DNA of 64,000 bases from Gracilimonas sp034520725 (GTDB lineage Bacteria > Bacteroidota > Rhodothermia > Balneolales > Balneolaceae): NCBI GenBank assembly GCA_034520725.1, contig JAXHNH010000020.1, positions 138,229-202,228 on the forward strand. Direction: 5' to 3'. The position numbers and the translations under genes were made by a program. The notes beneath the pieces were generated by a model. It ran no database searches, was not told where the DNA came from, and saw nothing but the letters and a program-made list of their open reading frames with translations. Below, one piece after another: positions 19,084-29,017 of the stretch; positions within the stretch are counted from its first letter, which is position 1, and every line of letters begins with the position of its first letter.

Positions 19084-20193
19084 ATGAAAAAATTTGCTGC
19101 TTTAATTGTTACTATTCTCTTGGTTTGGAGTTGTACCGATAACGGACCTTCAGGCCCATCTCCCGATGATTTTGACCGAGGAGCTATTTTAGAGAACTGG
19201 GCAGATAACCTCATCGTGCCCGCGTTTTCAAATTTTGCAGAAGCCACTGCACAGCTTCATACATCTGCAGAAAACTTTTCAGCTGAACCTACTCAGCAAA
19301 ACCTTGAATTTTTGCGTGACAGCTGGAAAACAGCCTATCTCGCCTTTCAGCACGTTTCTATGTTTGAAATGGGAGAAGCCATGCAGGTTCGTTTTCGGGA
19401 TAACCTGAACATCTATCCAACTGATACCGTGGAGATCGAGAACAGTATTCAATCCGGTGATTACAACCTCGAACTGCCGTCATTAACTGATAGTCAGGGC
19501 TTCCCTGCTTTGGATTATTTAATGCACGGCTTAGGTGAAAACGATGCAGAAATTCTCTCTTTCTATATTACCGATAGCAATGCTGAAAACTACAGAACCT
19601 ACCTTACTGACCTCACTCAAAGAATTGATGCTTTGACTAGCCAAGTGCTGGAAAGCTGGACTTCCGGCTACCGCGATGAGTTTGTCAGCAATTCCGGAAA
19701 TGGCGCCAATTCTTCGCTCGATATGATGGTGAATGATTATATTTTCTATTATGAGAAATACCTTCGTGCCGGTAAAATCGGCATTCCAGCAGGCGTTTTT
19801 TCCGGTTCACCTCTGAGCACTCATGTAGAGGCATATTACAGTAATGGATTTTCCAAGGCGCTGTTCAACGAAGCATTGACTGCCAGCAGTAACTTTTTTA
19901 ACGGAACGCATTTCGATGCAGAAGTGGACGGTCAGAGTCTGGATGATTACCTGGATTACCTGAACACTATGAAAGATGGCTCGGATTTGACAGCCTTGAT
20001 AAATAATCAATTTGAGCTGGCTCAGGAAGAGGCGGAAGCTCTTGATCCTGATTTTGCAGCACAGGTAGAATCCGATAATACTCTAATGCTTTCCACCTAT
20101 GATGAATTGCAAATGAATGTGGTTTTCATGAAAGTAGATATGCTTCAGGCCCTGAACATCAACGTGGATTATGTTGATGCTGATGGTGATTAA
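19084..20193 (+). CDS. Imelysin-family lipoprotein
   Basis: A 369-residue lipoprotein (LVWSC, Cys17) of the imelysin/M75 group related to the iron-binding EfeO C-terminal domain and to IrpA. The marker region is FPALDYLMHGLGENDAE near residues 140-156, a variant of the GxHxxE-type motif in which the histidine lies in the LMHG segment. The bundle helices around DSWKTAYLAFQHVSMFEMGE are typical. It probably binds ferric or ferrous iron in the periplasm and works with the downstream membrane protein and TonB receptor. It ends four bases before the HTTM gene. Confidence 0.88.
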   Translation: MKKFAALIVTILLVWSCTDNGPSGPSPDDFDRGAILENWADNLIVPAFSNFAEATAQLHTSAENFSAEPTQQNLEFLRDSWKTAYLAFQHVSMFEMGEAMQVRFRDNLNIYPTDTVEIENSIQSGDYNLELPSLTDSQGFPALDYLMHGLGENDAEILSFYITDSNAENYRTYLTDLTQRIDALTSQVLESWTSGYRDEFVSNSGNGANSSLDMMVNDYIFYYEKYLRAGKIGIPAGVFSGSPLSTHVEAYYSNGFSKALFNEALTASSNFFNGTHFDAEVDGQSLDDYLDYLNTMKDGSDLTALINNQFELAQEEAEALDPDFAAQVESDNTLMLSTYDELQMNVVFMKVDMLQALNINVDYVDADGD

Positions 20194-20196
20194 ACG

Positions 20197-21569
20197 ATGA
20201 ATACAACTTCGTTTCGGTCATATCTAAACACCAAAACCAATGCTGCTCCATTAGCTGTTTTCCGGATCTTTTTCGGAATCCTGATGCTGATCAGCATTGT
20301 TCGTTTTGCCGCCAATGGCTGGATAGAGAAGTTGTATATCGAACCGAATTTTTTCTTTTCTTACTATGGATTTGAGTGGGTTCAGCCTCTTGGTGAGTGG
20401 ACCTACCTCATCTTTCTGATCTGTGGAATTTCAGCTTTTTTTATCTCCCTCGGATTTAAATACCGGATCTCCATTATCGTTTTTTTCCTCAGCTTCACCT
20501 ACATCGAGCTGATGGACAAAACCACTTATCTAAACCACTATTACTTCATCAGCATCCTCAGCTTCCTAATGATATTTCTACCGGCTCACGCCTATTATTC
20601 GCTGGATGCATACAAAGATAAAGATCTTCGATCACAACGGATTCCAAGCTGGTGCATCGATGCCATAAAACTCCTGCTTTTTATTGTATATTTCTATGCA
20701 GGGCTGGCAAAACTGAACTCCGACTGGCTGTTTGAAGCTATGCCGTTGCAGATCTGGCTGCCGGCCAAATATTCCATTCCTCTTCTTGGCGATCTGCTTC
20801 AGCAAACGTGGGCACATTACGCTTTTGCATGGGCGGGTGCTATTTATGATCTGACTATTCCCTTTTTATTGTTACATTAAACGAACCCGCATATTTGCTT
20901 TTATGCTCGTGGTGATATTCCATGTATTGACCCGCGTACTTTTTTCCGATCGGCATGTTCCCCTATATCATGATCGTCAGTGCGCTCATCTTTTTCGATT
21001 CCGGATTGCATAAGCGAATTCTGGAATACATTTCTAAATGGTTCAGGATCACCAAATCCTTTTTTGATAACGGAGCTGATTATTCCTTCCCGAAAACCTG
21101 GATTCGAAAAGCTTCTATGAGTGTTGTAGTTGTCTTTTTTATGATCCAGCTGCTTGTGCCCTTTCGGTATGTGCTGTATCCTGGGGAACTTTTCTGGACA
21201 GAGGAAGGCTACCGTTTCTCATGGCGGGTTATGCTGATGGAAAAAGCCGGTTATGCAAATTTTAAAGTGGTTGATCCTGAGACTGATCATCGTTTTTATG
21301 TCGACAACACAGAATTCCTCACACGGTTTCAGGAAAAACAGATGTCTGCCCAACCTGATTTCATTCTTGAGTACGCCCATTTCCTTGAAGATCATTATCA
21401 GAAACAGGGCATTCAGGATCCGGAGATCTACGTAGAAAGTTTTGTGGCTTTAAATGGACGATTGAGCCAACCTTATGTGGACCCGAAAGTAGATCTCACT
21501 GAAATAGAACCGTCACTAAAACACCGAACCTGGTTACTCCCTTTTAACGATGAAATTAAAGGCCTTTAG
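20197..21569 (+). pseudogene. HTTM-domain membrane protein, frame broken twice
   Basis: Relative of vitamin K-dependent gamma-carboxylase (HTTM family), with several membrane helices. Piece 1 (20197-20880) carries FRIFFGILMLISIVRF and DKTTYLNHYYFISILSFLM. A middle stretch (about 20875-20945) reads IKRTRIFAFMLVVIFHVLTR in the second frame, and piece 2 (20955-21569) runs from FPIGMFPYIMIVSALIFFDS. Dropping one base near 20876 and one T from the TTTTTT run at 20939-20945 joins all three into one normal HTTM protein of about 456 residues. HTTM genes accompany imelysin and DUF4856 in Bacteroidota iron clusters; the activity is unknown. Sequence indels are likelier than real decay. Confidence 0.8.
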
Positions 21570-24033
21570 TCTGTTTATAATTTTCTTCCTGTTTTCAATT
21601 TCTGCTTTTGCTCAGCATCAGATCTCCGGATACGTGATCGATGCAGAATCCAAGGAACCGATCGAGTCAGTTGAGATCTATGATAATAATGCCGGAAAAT
21701 CTTTTCAGACCGATGAAGAGGGCTATTTTGAGATAAACGATCTGCCTTATGGAACCTATTTTCTATATTTCTACAAATTGGGTTACGAAGTAGAACAGCG
21801 ACCCATAGTGCTGGATACCGAAAATGCAGACATCTATATAGAACTGAGCAAGTTGTCACGGGAGATGTCAGAGGTGGCGATAACAGAGCAACGGGAAAAA
21901 ATATTCTCCATGCAGCGTCTTCGGGAAGTAGAAGGCACTTCTATCTATGCAGGAAAGAAGAATGAGGTCATCGATCTGGAGCAAATGGTGGTTAATACCT
22001 CCTCCAATAATGCACGACAGATCTACAGTCAGATTTCAGGTTTAAATATATTTGAATCTAATGATGCAGGGTTACAGCTAAATATTGGGGGACGTGGACT
22101 CGATCCAAATCGATCTTCAAACTTTAACACGCGCCAAAATGGCTACGACATCAGCGCGGATGTTCTCGGTTATCCCGAAAGCTATTATACCCCTCCCGCT
22201 GAAGGCATCGAAGAAATTCAGGTCATTCGCGGAGCCGCTTCCCTGCAATATGGAACGCAATTTGGGGGACTCGTCAATTTCAAGATGAAAAAGCCGGTCA
22301 GGGATCGAAACATAGAATTTACTACCCGGCAATCCGTAGGCTCAAACGCACTTTTCACCTCCTTCAACAGCCTGAGCGGCACCACCGGAAATATTGGTTA
22401 TTATGGATATTTCAACTACAAAAAAGGAGATGGATTCCGTCCCAACTCCAACTTTGACTCCCAAAATGCTTATCTCTATACCGATTACAAGCTCGGCAAA
22501 AATACCACTCTAAGCACTGATTTCACCTACTTATACTATCTCGCCCAGCAGCCCGGCGGCCTCACAGATGCCCAGTTTTACCGAGATCCAAGCGTCAGCA
22601 ACCGCACCCGTAATTGGTTTGAAGTAGACTGGAAACTAGCTTCATTAAAACTTGAACATCGTTTTTCTTACAAAACAAGACTAAGCGTGTTGGCCTATGG
22701 CTTAGATGCCTCCAGAAAATCGATCGGATTTCGGACCAACAGGGTTTCACAGGAAGATGACCTGAATGCACCCCGTGATCTCATTCTTGGAGATTTTAAC
22801 AATTGGGGAACTGAAATTCGTTTTTTGAACCGCTATACCATCGGGGAATTGAATTCTGTTTTTCTGATCGGATCAAAATATTACCGATCTAATAATAAGT
22901 CGATACAGGGACCCGGATCGGCCAATGAAGAAGCTGACTTTACCCTCGCGGATCAACAATTTCCTAACTACCCGAATCAATCTGATTTTACGTTCCCCAA
23001 TAAAAACCTGGCTTTTTTTGGGGAAAATATCTTTTACCTGAAGGACAATCTCTCTATTACCCCGGGTTTTCGGTTTGAATACATTAACACGCGAAGTGAG
23101 GGAACCTTCAAACGCGTTAATTTTGACCTGGCCGGGAACCCAATTCAGAATGAGACTTTTGAAGACAACCGTGAATTCGAACGCAACTTTGTGTTGCTGG
23201 GAGTAGGGATCAGTTATCTTCCCAATACACGAACGGAGTTATATGGAAATCTCTCTCAAAATTACCGCTCTGTGACCTTTAATGATATCCGTATTGTTAA
23301 TCCTACTTTTCAAGTTGATCCTGACATTACTGACGAAAGTGGTTTTACCACCGATTTTGGCGTTCGAGGCCGAGTTGGAGAATCCATTTCTTACGATATC
23401 GGCGGTTTTGGATTGATGTATGATAATCGGCTTGGCGAGGTACTTCGCGCTGAAACTCGTATCGACGCGGATGGTGAACTAGAGGAAACAGGCCGTGTAG
23501 TTCGGTTTCGTGGAAATATAGGTCAGGCTTTTATGTACGGCATCGAAAGTTTGGTTGAGTTAAATCTACTGCCTTTATTTGGCAATGATTCGAGTGACCT
23601 CAAATTCAGTGTCTTTGCCAATACGGCCATCACTCAATCTGAATATCTTGATTCTGACATCCCCGGTGTAGAAGGAAACGAAGTAGAATTTGTTCCCTTT
23701 TTAAATCTCAAGACCGGTCTCAATTTCGGATACAAAAACCTGATGGGAAGCTTGCAGTACACCTACGTTTCTGATCAGTTCACTGATGCCTCCAATGCCA
23801 AACAAAACCCTTTTGACAATCAAAGTGGGATCAAAGGCGAAATTCCGGCTTATGATGTGGTGGATCTTTCGGCTTCTTATTCATGGAAAAATTTCACGTT
23901 GGAATCGGGCATCAATAACGTGCTAAATGCATGGTATTTCACAAGACGAGCCACGGGTTATCCCGGTCCGGGCATCATTCCATCCCCACCACGCATGTTT
24001 TACCTGACCCTTGAATTTAAGATTGGGAATTGA
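21550..24033 (+). CDS. TonB-dependent outer membrane receptor
   Basis: An 827-residue outer membrane receptor. It has a signal peptide (1-21, ending SAFAQ), a carboxypeptidase-like regulatory domain (about 23-105: ISGYVIDAESKEPIESVEI), a plug (LNIGGRGLDPNRSSNFNTRQ, IEEIQVIRGAASLQYGTQFG) and a 22-strand barrel ending in FYLTLEFKIGN. The plug resembles the FecA/ferric-chelate branch (established family pattern). Together with the DUF4856, imelysin and HTTM genes it makes a complete outer-to-inner iron route. It starts inside the end of the HTTM frame (20-base overlap), so translation is coupled. Its last 17 bases overlap the convergent RAYT gene. Confidence 0.92.
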   Translation: MKLKAFSLFIIFFLFSISAFAQHQISGYVIDAESKEPIESVEIYDNNAGKSFQTDEEGYFEINDLPYGTYFLYFYKLGYEVEQRPIVLDTENADIYIELSKLSREMSEVAITEQREKIFSMQRLREVEGTSIYAGKKNEVIDLEQMVVNTSSNNARQIYSQISGLNIFESNDAGLQLNIGGRGLDPNRSSNFNTRQNGYDISADVLGYPESYYTPPAEGIEEIQVIRGAASLQYGTQFGGLVNFKMKKPVRDRNIEFTTRQSVGSNALFTSFNSLSGTTGNIGYYGYFNYKKGDGFRPNSNFDSQNAYLYTDYKLGKNTTLSTDFTYLYYLAQQPGGLTDAQFYRDPSVSNRTRNWFEVDWKLASLKLEHRFSYKTRLSVLAYGLDASRKSIGFRTNRVSQEDDLNAPRDLILGDFNNWGTEIRFLNRYTIGELNSVFLIGSKYYRSNNKSIQGPGSANEEADFTLADQQFPNYPNQSDFTFPNKNLAFFGENIFYLKDNLSITPGFRFEYINTRSEGTFKRVNFDLAGNPIQNETFEDNREFERNFVLLGVGISYLPNTRTELYGNLSQNYRSVTFNDIRIVNPTFQVDPDITDESGFTTDFGVRGRVGESISYDIGGFGLMYDNRLGEVLRAETRIDADGELEETGRVVRFRGNIGQAFMYGIESLVELNLLPLFGNDSSDLKFSVFANTAITQSEYLDSDIPGVEGNEVEFVPFLNLKTGLNFGYKNLMGSLQYTYVSDQFTDASNAKQNPFDNQSGIKGEIPAYDVVDLSASYSWKNFTLESGINNVLNAWYFTRRATGYPGPGIIPSPPRMFYLTLEFKIGN

Positions 24034-24574
24034 TCGGAAATACCTGATCTGGATTCCAATTCACCGGATTCATTTCAATATACCGACGGATGTTGTTAAG
24101 GGATTTTGGATTTCGGATGATGTGGTCGTAGAATCGGGGTTGCCAAGCGAATTCATAATTTTTTTCGTTGCACCATCGGGTTACGGCACCCTTATAATGA
24201 TTACATATTACCGATAAAGATTTCGACAATGGTTTACCAAATTCCCGCCGGTGGTGTAGAATCGCGTCATGGCGTGATTCTGCACCACCGTTTTCGGATA
24301 TATAAATACCATTTTCATCCGGAATAATTTGAATGATCCCATGAACATGATCGGGCATAACCACAAACGCATCCAATTTCACATTGTCAAAATGATCGGG
24401 AATCTGATTCCAGAAATACCACGCCGCGCAACCCTGCTCGGTTAATCCCATCACCCTGTCCCGAATTCCCCCAAAATAATGATACCGGTCTTTGGTACAT
24501 ATCGTTACGAAATAAAATGATGGAAATCGGTAATCCCAACCATCCAATCGAATCGACTTCCTCCAATGTTCCAT
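24017..24574 (-). CDS. REP-associated tyrosine transposase (RAYT, Y1 family)
   Basis: A 185-residue single-domain transposase of the IS200/IS605-like Y1 group. The HUH metal motif is MPDHVHGII (His76, His78), the likely catalytic tyrosine is Tyr127 in CNHYKGAVTR, and the C-terminal FAWQPRFYDHIIRN is the family signature. RAYTs are single-copy chromosomal enzymes that nick and move REP-like palindromes rather than themselves. No IS ends flank it. It is a possible actor for the many palindromic repeats elsewhere in the window (inference). Its 3' end overlaps that of the TonB receptor by 17 bases. Confidence 0.88.
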   Translation of the reverse strand: MEHWRKSIRLDGWDYRFPSFYFVTICTKDRYHYFGGIRDRVMGLTEQGCAAWYFWNQIPDHFDNVKLDAFVVMPDHVHGIIQIIPDENGIYISENGGAESRHDAILHHRREFGKPLSKSLSVICNHYKGAVTRWCNEKNYEFAWQPRFYDHIIRNPKSLNNIRRYIEMNPVNWNPDQVFPINSQS

Positions 24575-24690
24575 ACGTTCTTTCTATTTCATCATTCATT
24601 GGTAAGAGCGATTTCAATCCCATTCCTTACAAATAATTTTTCTTATCTTCTCGATGAAATAATCAACACCGTTCATCATCTCCTCATTTT

Positions 24691-25780
24691 ATGAAATACC
24701 TGGCTGTTCCCCTTATCTTCTTAATTGCCATTTCCTGCGATTCCAATTCTAAAAAAAACTCTTATAACCCAGAAACTGACACCCTAAAATACGGGCAGGA
24801 AGTTCATCTTCAGAATGTTGCGTCAGCTTACTTTTGGCGGTGACAATGCAGAAGCTTACTGGAGTTACGACAGCGAAGAACTGATCTTTCAATCCAATAA
24901 TCCTGAGTGGGGCGTAGAATGTGATCAGATCTTTACCATGGATATTTCTGAGAAAGAAGACGGTTTTGAACCGACTATGATCAGCACCGGAAATGGCCGC
25001 ACAACATGTGCCTACTTTCTGCCGGGTGATTCTACCTTCGTTTACTCGTCCACCCATGAAACTTCAATGGAATGTCCCCAGCCGCCGGAGCGTGGTGATG
25101 CCGGAGCTTATGTATGGCCCATCTACGATACCTACGATATTTACAAAGCGGATATGGATGGAAGATTATCATTGCCAAACTCACCAACGAACCAGGCTAC
25201 GATGCCGAACCTACCGTCTCTCCCAAAAGGTGATAAAATTGTATTTACATCCGACCGCTCCGGCGACCTGGAACTGTACATCATGGATACAGATGGCTCA
25301 AATATCAATCAGATCACGGACGAGCTTGGGTATGATGGTGGGGCATTCTTTTCCCCCGATGGGACACAACTGATCTTCAGAGCTTCCCGTCCAGAGACGG
25401 ACGAAGAGATCAACAATTACAAGACTCTACTGAAAGATGGTCTCGTTGAACCAACTAACCTGGAACTCTTTATTATAAATATAGATGGAACCGGACTGCG
25501 TCAGATCACTGATCTTGGCAATGCCAATTGGGCACCCTATTTCCATCCATCCGGAGAAAAGGTTGTGTTTTCATCGAACCATCAATCTCAGCGTGGTTTC
25601 CCTTTCAACATATTTATGATCAACGTAGATGGAACCGGACTTGAGCAGATCACTTTTGACGATCAGTTTGATTCCTTCCCAATGTTCTCCCCTGATGGCA
25701 AGAAGATCGTTTTCTCCTCGAACCGAAATAATGGCGGTAACCGATCCACTAATGTGTTTGTGGCTGATTGGGTAGACTAG
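24691..25780 (+). pseudogene. TolB-like beta-propeller lipoprotein, frame broken and locally scrambled
   Basis: Lipoprotein signal MKYLAVPLIFLIAISC starts at 24691, then WD40-like TolB repeats (IVFTSDRSGDLELYIMDTDG, KVVFSSNHQSQRGFPFNIFM, FDSFPMFSPDGKKIVFSSNR). Translation from 24691 stops after about 50 residues near 24840. Dropping one base near 24819 restores NVRQLTFGGDNAEAYWSYD and the long frame from 24815. A second, compensating pair occurs at about 25167 and 25230: between them the other frame reads IIAKLTNEPGYDAEPTVSPK, clearly the true TolB sequence, while the written frame gives nonsense. Three indels in one gene point to sequence error. The function is unknown; it is a periplasmic propeller. 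Confidence 0.8.
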
Positions 25781-25838
25781 ATCACCTAAATCATGTTTAA
25801 AAACAAAAGCACATTTCTAATAGAGCTGTGATTTTGTT

Positions 25839-27012
25839 TTAGTATGACCATTTAAGTCTAAAATAAATACCGTTTGGGGTCTCAGTAAGATCCGTAAACA
25901 CAGATCCTTTGAGAAGCTGGGCCAGAACGAGCAGATCAATGTTTTCGGAAAGTGACCGGGTGATTTGTGGGATCAATATGATCATCTTTCGATCGAAGCT
26001 TCCCATCACCCCTGCGGATATACTTGTTAACGGATTTACCTGAAAGGCTCCATTCAGGAAATATCCTGTTTTGGCAATAAACAGGTCTGATGCACTGGGA
26101 GGTCTTGTCAGTTGGGCAACCGGATTCACCGAGCGGTTCCAGCCACCATTATAAAGTAACTCGGCAGAGCCATACACCCCGTTTTGAAACATGTAATCAG
26201 CCCCAACGGTTGATGTAAAATGTCCGGTTTCATCAAAGAAATTATCTCTGGGATGAAAATAAGTGAACTCTCCCTTGAACCCTGCATTCTTGAGGTAGCC
26301 ACTCCACCCGGCTCCCAGTGCTAACTCCTCAAAATAATTTCCGGCAATGAATTGCAGATCATACTCACCTGCATTACCACGGATCATTCCGGCTATTACC
26401 GATTCATCAATAGTATCCCCAAACCGATACCCTACTTCCGCACTTGATGCATAACTCCAGGAGTAGGACGCATACAAGGCGTCGGTTCCCGGGCGCTCTT
26501 CATAATCGAAATCCAGGTATGCGTAAGCATTGAACAGATCGTTGGGATTCCACACCATAGTCTTTCCCCAATTGATCCGCTGACGGCCGGCATGCACTTC
26601 CCAAGGTCCATTAATATAGGAAAGGTGCAAGTCGATCGATTGCTGTATTTAAAACAGAATTATCAGAATCGATCCAAGTGTGACTCAGGTCAAAATATCC
26701 GGGATCATTGGACAGAAAATCACCATAACCGGGTGTGTTTTTAACTGTCCACCCGTTGAAAAGTCGGGTTCTAGCATCCGCCCTGATTTCAAACTTCTCT
26801 CCCAGATCAAAACGACTTTCTACTCGATGATGCAGAATATTATCAAACCTGACTGTCCCAAGATCATTACTCAAACTAAAAACACCCAGTTCCTTCACAT
26901 ACCCCCTAAAATCAGCATCAAACCCGGACGACTGACCATAAACAAACACCGGGCTCATCAAACAAAAAAGCCCAAAAAATAAACTTCGATATAAAAACTG
27001 ATTACTGATCAC
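25839..27012 (-). pseudogene. Outer membrane beta-barrel protein of the export cassette, frame broken once
   Basis: The N-terminal piece (27012 to about 26625) has a signal peptide ending VFVYGQ and LDLSHTWID-like strands. The C-terminal piece (to 25839) has GPWEVHAGRQRINWGKTMVW and ends in YFRLKWSY, an outer membrane barrel terminus. Removing one base at the CTTGCACC junction near 26629 gives AIDRLHLSYINGPWEVH, one protein of about 390 residues resembling DUF1302- or porin-like barrels. Its ATG overlaps the stop of the ABC ATPase (ATGA), so it is the last gene of the cassette. It may be the outer membrane end of the LolA/ABC route (inference). Confidence 0.7.
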
Positions 27013-27037
27013 TGTTCACTGCTTACTGTTAACTGAC
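26998..27037. repeat. Heptamer array, CAGTnAn family
   Basis: Read on the minus strand this is CAGTTAA, CAGTAAG, CAGTGAA, CAGTGAT, CAGTAAT, CAG: five degenerate 7-bp units. It spans the ATPase C-terminus and the start of the barrel gene. Confidence 0.75.
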
Positions 27038-27722
27038 CACCCCTCACTTCATCCGAAGCAACCTTCCCATCCACCAGTGTGATCACCCGCCTCGCACGAT
27101 CGATCACCCGCTGATCATGCGTTGAAAATATAAAGGTCATGTTCTCCACTTCATTCAGTTCTGCCATCATATCCAATAACTCTGAAGTTGAAACCGAATC
27201 CAGATTGGCGGTCGGTTCATCGGCAAGCACAAAATCCGGCTTTGAAGCCAAGGCCCTTGCTACCGCCACTCTTTGCTGCTGGCCTCCAGACAATTCTGTT
27301 GGCCGTTTATTGATCTTATCTTCCAATCCCACTTCTTCCAGAAGTTCAATGCTTTTCTCCCTGCATTCTTTGGTTGGCCTACCCTGCATCTGCATGATGA
27401 AAGACACATTTTCAAGGGCAGTAAGTACCGGGATCAGATTGTAGGATTGAAATACGAATCCAATATGATTTAGCCTGAAATTGATCAATTCCCTATCAGA
27501 AAGTGTGCTAATATCCGTATCTCTTATATATGCTTTACCATCGGTCGGTTCATCCAATCCGCCTATTATATTAAGTAGTGTGGTTTTTCCTGAACCGGAG
27601 GGTCCTACTATTGCCGTGAATTCCCCTTTCTCAATGGTCATGTCAATTCCATTGAGGGCATGTACCGGAACCTGATCCGGATTATAAACCTTGGTCAACC
27701 CTTCTGTTCGTATTACAGCCAT
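27009..27722 (-). CDS. ABC transporter ATP-binding protein, LolD/MacB type
   Basis: A 237-residue ATPase with Walker A GPSGSGKTT, signature LSGGQQQRVAVARAL, Walker B VLADEPTANLD and the H-loop STHD, all typical of the LolD/MacB/FtsE branch that drives mechanotransmission permeases. It follows the two permease genes on the same strand (61 bases) and overlaps the barrel gene by four bases. The last residues (GGQLTVSSEQ) are encoded by a heptamer repeat array, so the natural C-terminus has probably been replaced or extended by the repeat. Confidence 0.92.
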   Translation of the reverse strand: MAVIRTEGLTKVYNPDQVPVHALNGIDMTIEKGEFTAIVGPSGSGKTTLLNIIGGLDEPTDGKAYIRDTDISTLSDRELINFRLNHIGFVFQSYNLIPVLTALENVSFIMQMQGRPTKECREKSIELLEEVGLEDKINKRPTELSGGQQQRVAVARALASKPDFVLADEPTANLDSVSTSELLDMMAELNEVENMTFIFSTHDQRVIDRARRVITLVDGKVASDEVRGGQLTVSSEQ

Positions 27723-27783
27723 GGTCTTATCATTCAGTTTTCGGGTTAAAATTCAATGATTTCATCGCAACCACTCATATCTT

Positions 27784-29016
27784 TCAATTAAACTTTCTGA
27801 TGGCTTCAACCGGTCTGAGCTTAAGTGCCCGCCAAGCCGGATAAAGTGCTGATATCAAAGCGGCAACCGCCACCAATAATACAATATTCAGATAATATTT
27901 CAGTGCCAAAGAAGGATAGATCATAGTGGTAAACCCCCATCCCTCCAGTCCGTCCGCAAAAGCACTCAGATCAATTCCATTCATCCCAAAATAGGTGATT
28001 GTTAACCATCCAAGCAGCAAACCGGCCGGTGAACCAACCATGGTTAAGAAGACGGTTTCGAGCATGACCATGCTAAAAGTTCGGCTTTTATTCATTCCGA
28101 TGGCGCGAAGCATTCCTAGTTCACGGGTACGTTCCATAACTGCCATCAGCATGGTGTTTATGATGCTGAAGATCAGACCGATGATTATGATGATCATCAC
28201 CATATACAGTGAGATATCCTGCATATCAAAAACGTAACGGAGATCCGGGGCGATCTCCCTCCAACTTTTGACCTCAAGATTCGGAAAATCCTGTTGTATC
28301 TGACTTGCTAAATCATCAGCCACCATCAATTCACCTACATCGATCCTGATATTATGCGTTAAATTCTCTTCACCAAGCAGTTGGTTCAGATTGGCTTTAT
28401 TCACAACTACATAGCTTTCATCAAACCGGCTGTCAAAACTGTCAAATATTCCGGCAACCCTAAAAGCGCCGGCTGTAATATCACCATTCACATCCTGAAA
28501 ACTCAATACCATTCGAGACCTTAACTCAAGCCCAAGCCTATCAGCAAGATCGTCTCCGATGAGGATCTGATTTCGCCCGGTTGGATCAGGCATGTCCCCT
28601 TCATCCAAATATCCCTCAATTGAACGAACAGAAATTGAGGTATCATTTTCGATATCCATTCCCCAGATGGTAACTCCAAAACTGTTTCGGGCACTTTGAG
28701 CCAATCCTGAAGCCACACTTTTTGCTGAAATGTCTTTTATTGTTGAGATTTCATTTAATGACTTTACAACCTCTTCAGTGTTGTGTATCGAATAATTCGG
28801 GTTGTACAGATCCTCAAATTCAGGATGCATGATCTGAACATGGCCGACGGTTAAATTGATCTGACCTTTCAGGTAATCATCCAACATGCCGTTGAAGAAA
28901 CCGGCTGCAAAAATACCGGCCCAGGTTCCCAGTAAAACGGTTACAATCACCACTCCGCTTCTGGTTGGATTTCTCCAGACATTCTTCCACCCAAGTTTCA
29001 GAATATACTTCAGCAT
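27784..29016 (-). CDS. ABC transporter permease, LolE/FtsX type
   Basis: A 410-residue permease. It has one N-terminal membrane helix after the basic WKNVWRNPTRSG motif, a MacB-like periplasmic core (about 45-265), and three C-terminal helices with the conserved ERTRELGMLRAIGMNKSRTF and PVEAIRKF end. Such proteins do not transport through the bilayer but move lipoproteins or other cargo at the periplasmic face (established for LolCDE and MacB). It starts one base after the upstream permease stop, giving a heterodimeric pair with the ATPase downstream. Confidence 0.9.
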   Translation of the reverse strand: MLKYILKLGWKNVWRNPTRSGVVIVTVLLGTWAGIFAAGFFNGMLDDYLKGQINLTVGHVQIMHPEFEDLYNPNYSIHNTEEVVKSLNEISTIKDISAKSVASGLAQSARNSFGVTIWGMDIENDTSISVRSIEGYLDEGDMPDPTGRNQILIGDDLADRLGLELRSRMVLSFQDVNGDITAGAFRVAGIFDSFDSRFDESYVVVNKANLNQLLGEENLTHNIRIDVGELMVADDLASQIQQDFPNLEVKSWREIAPDLRYVFDMQDISLYMVMIIIIIGLIFSIINTMLMAVMERTRELGMLRAIGMNKSRTFSMVMLETVFLTMVGSPAGLLLGWLTITYFGMNGIDLSAFADGLEGWGFTTMIYPSLALKYYLNIVLLVAVAALISALYPAWRALKLRPVEAIRKFN

Positions 29017-29017
29017 T

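Noticed and set aside
20881..20954. Separate small gene between the two HTTM pieces
   Set aside because: The frame reads IKRTRIFAFMLVVIFHVLTR, the missing middle of the HTTM protein, so it is part of the broken gene.
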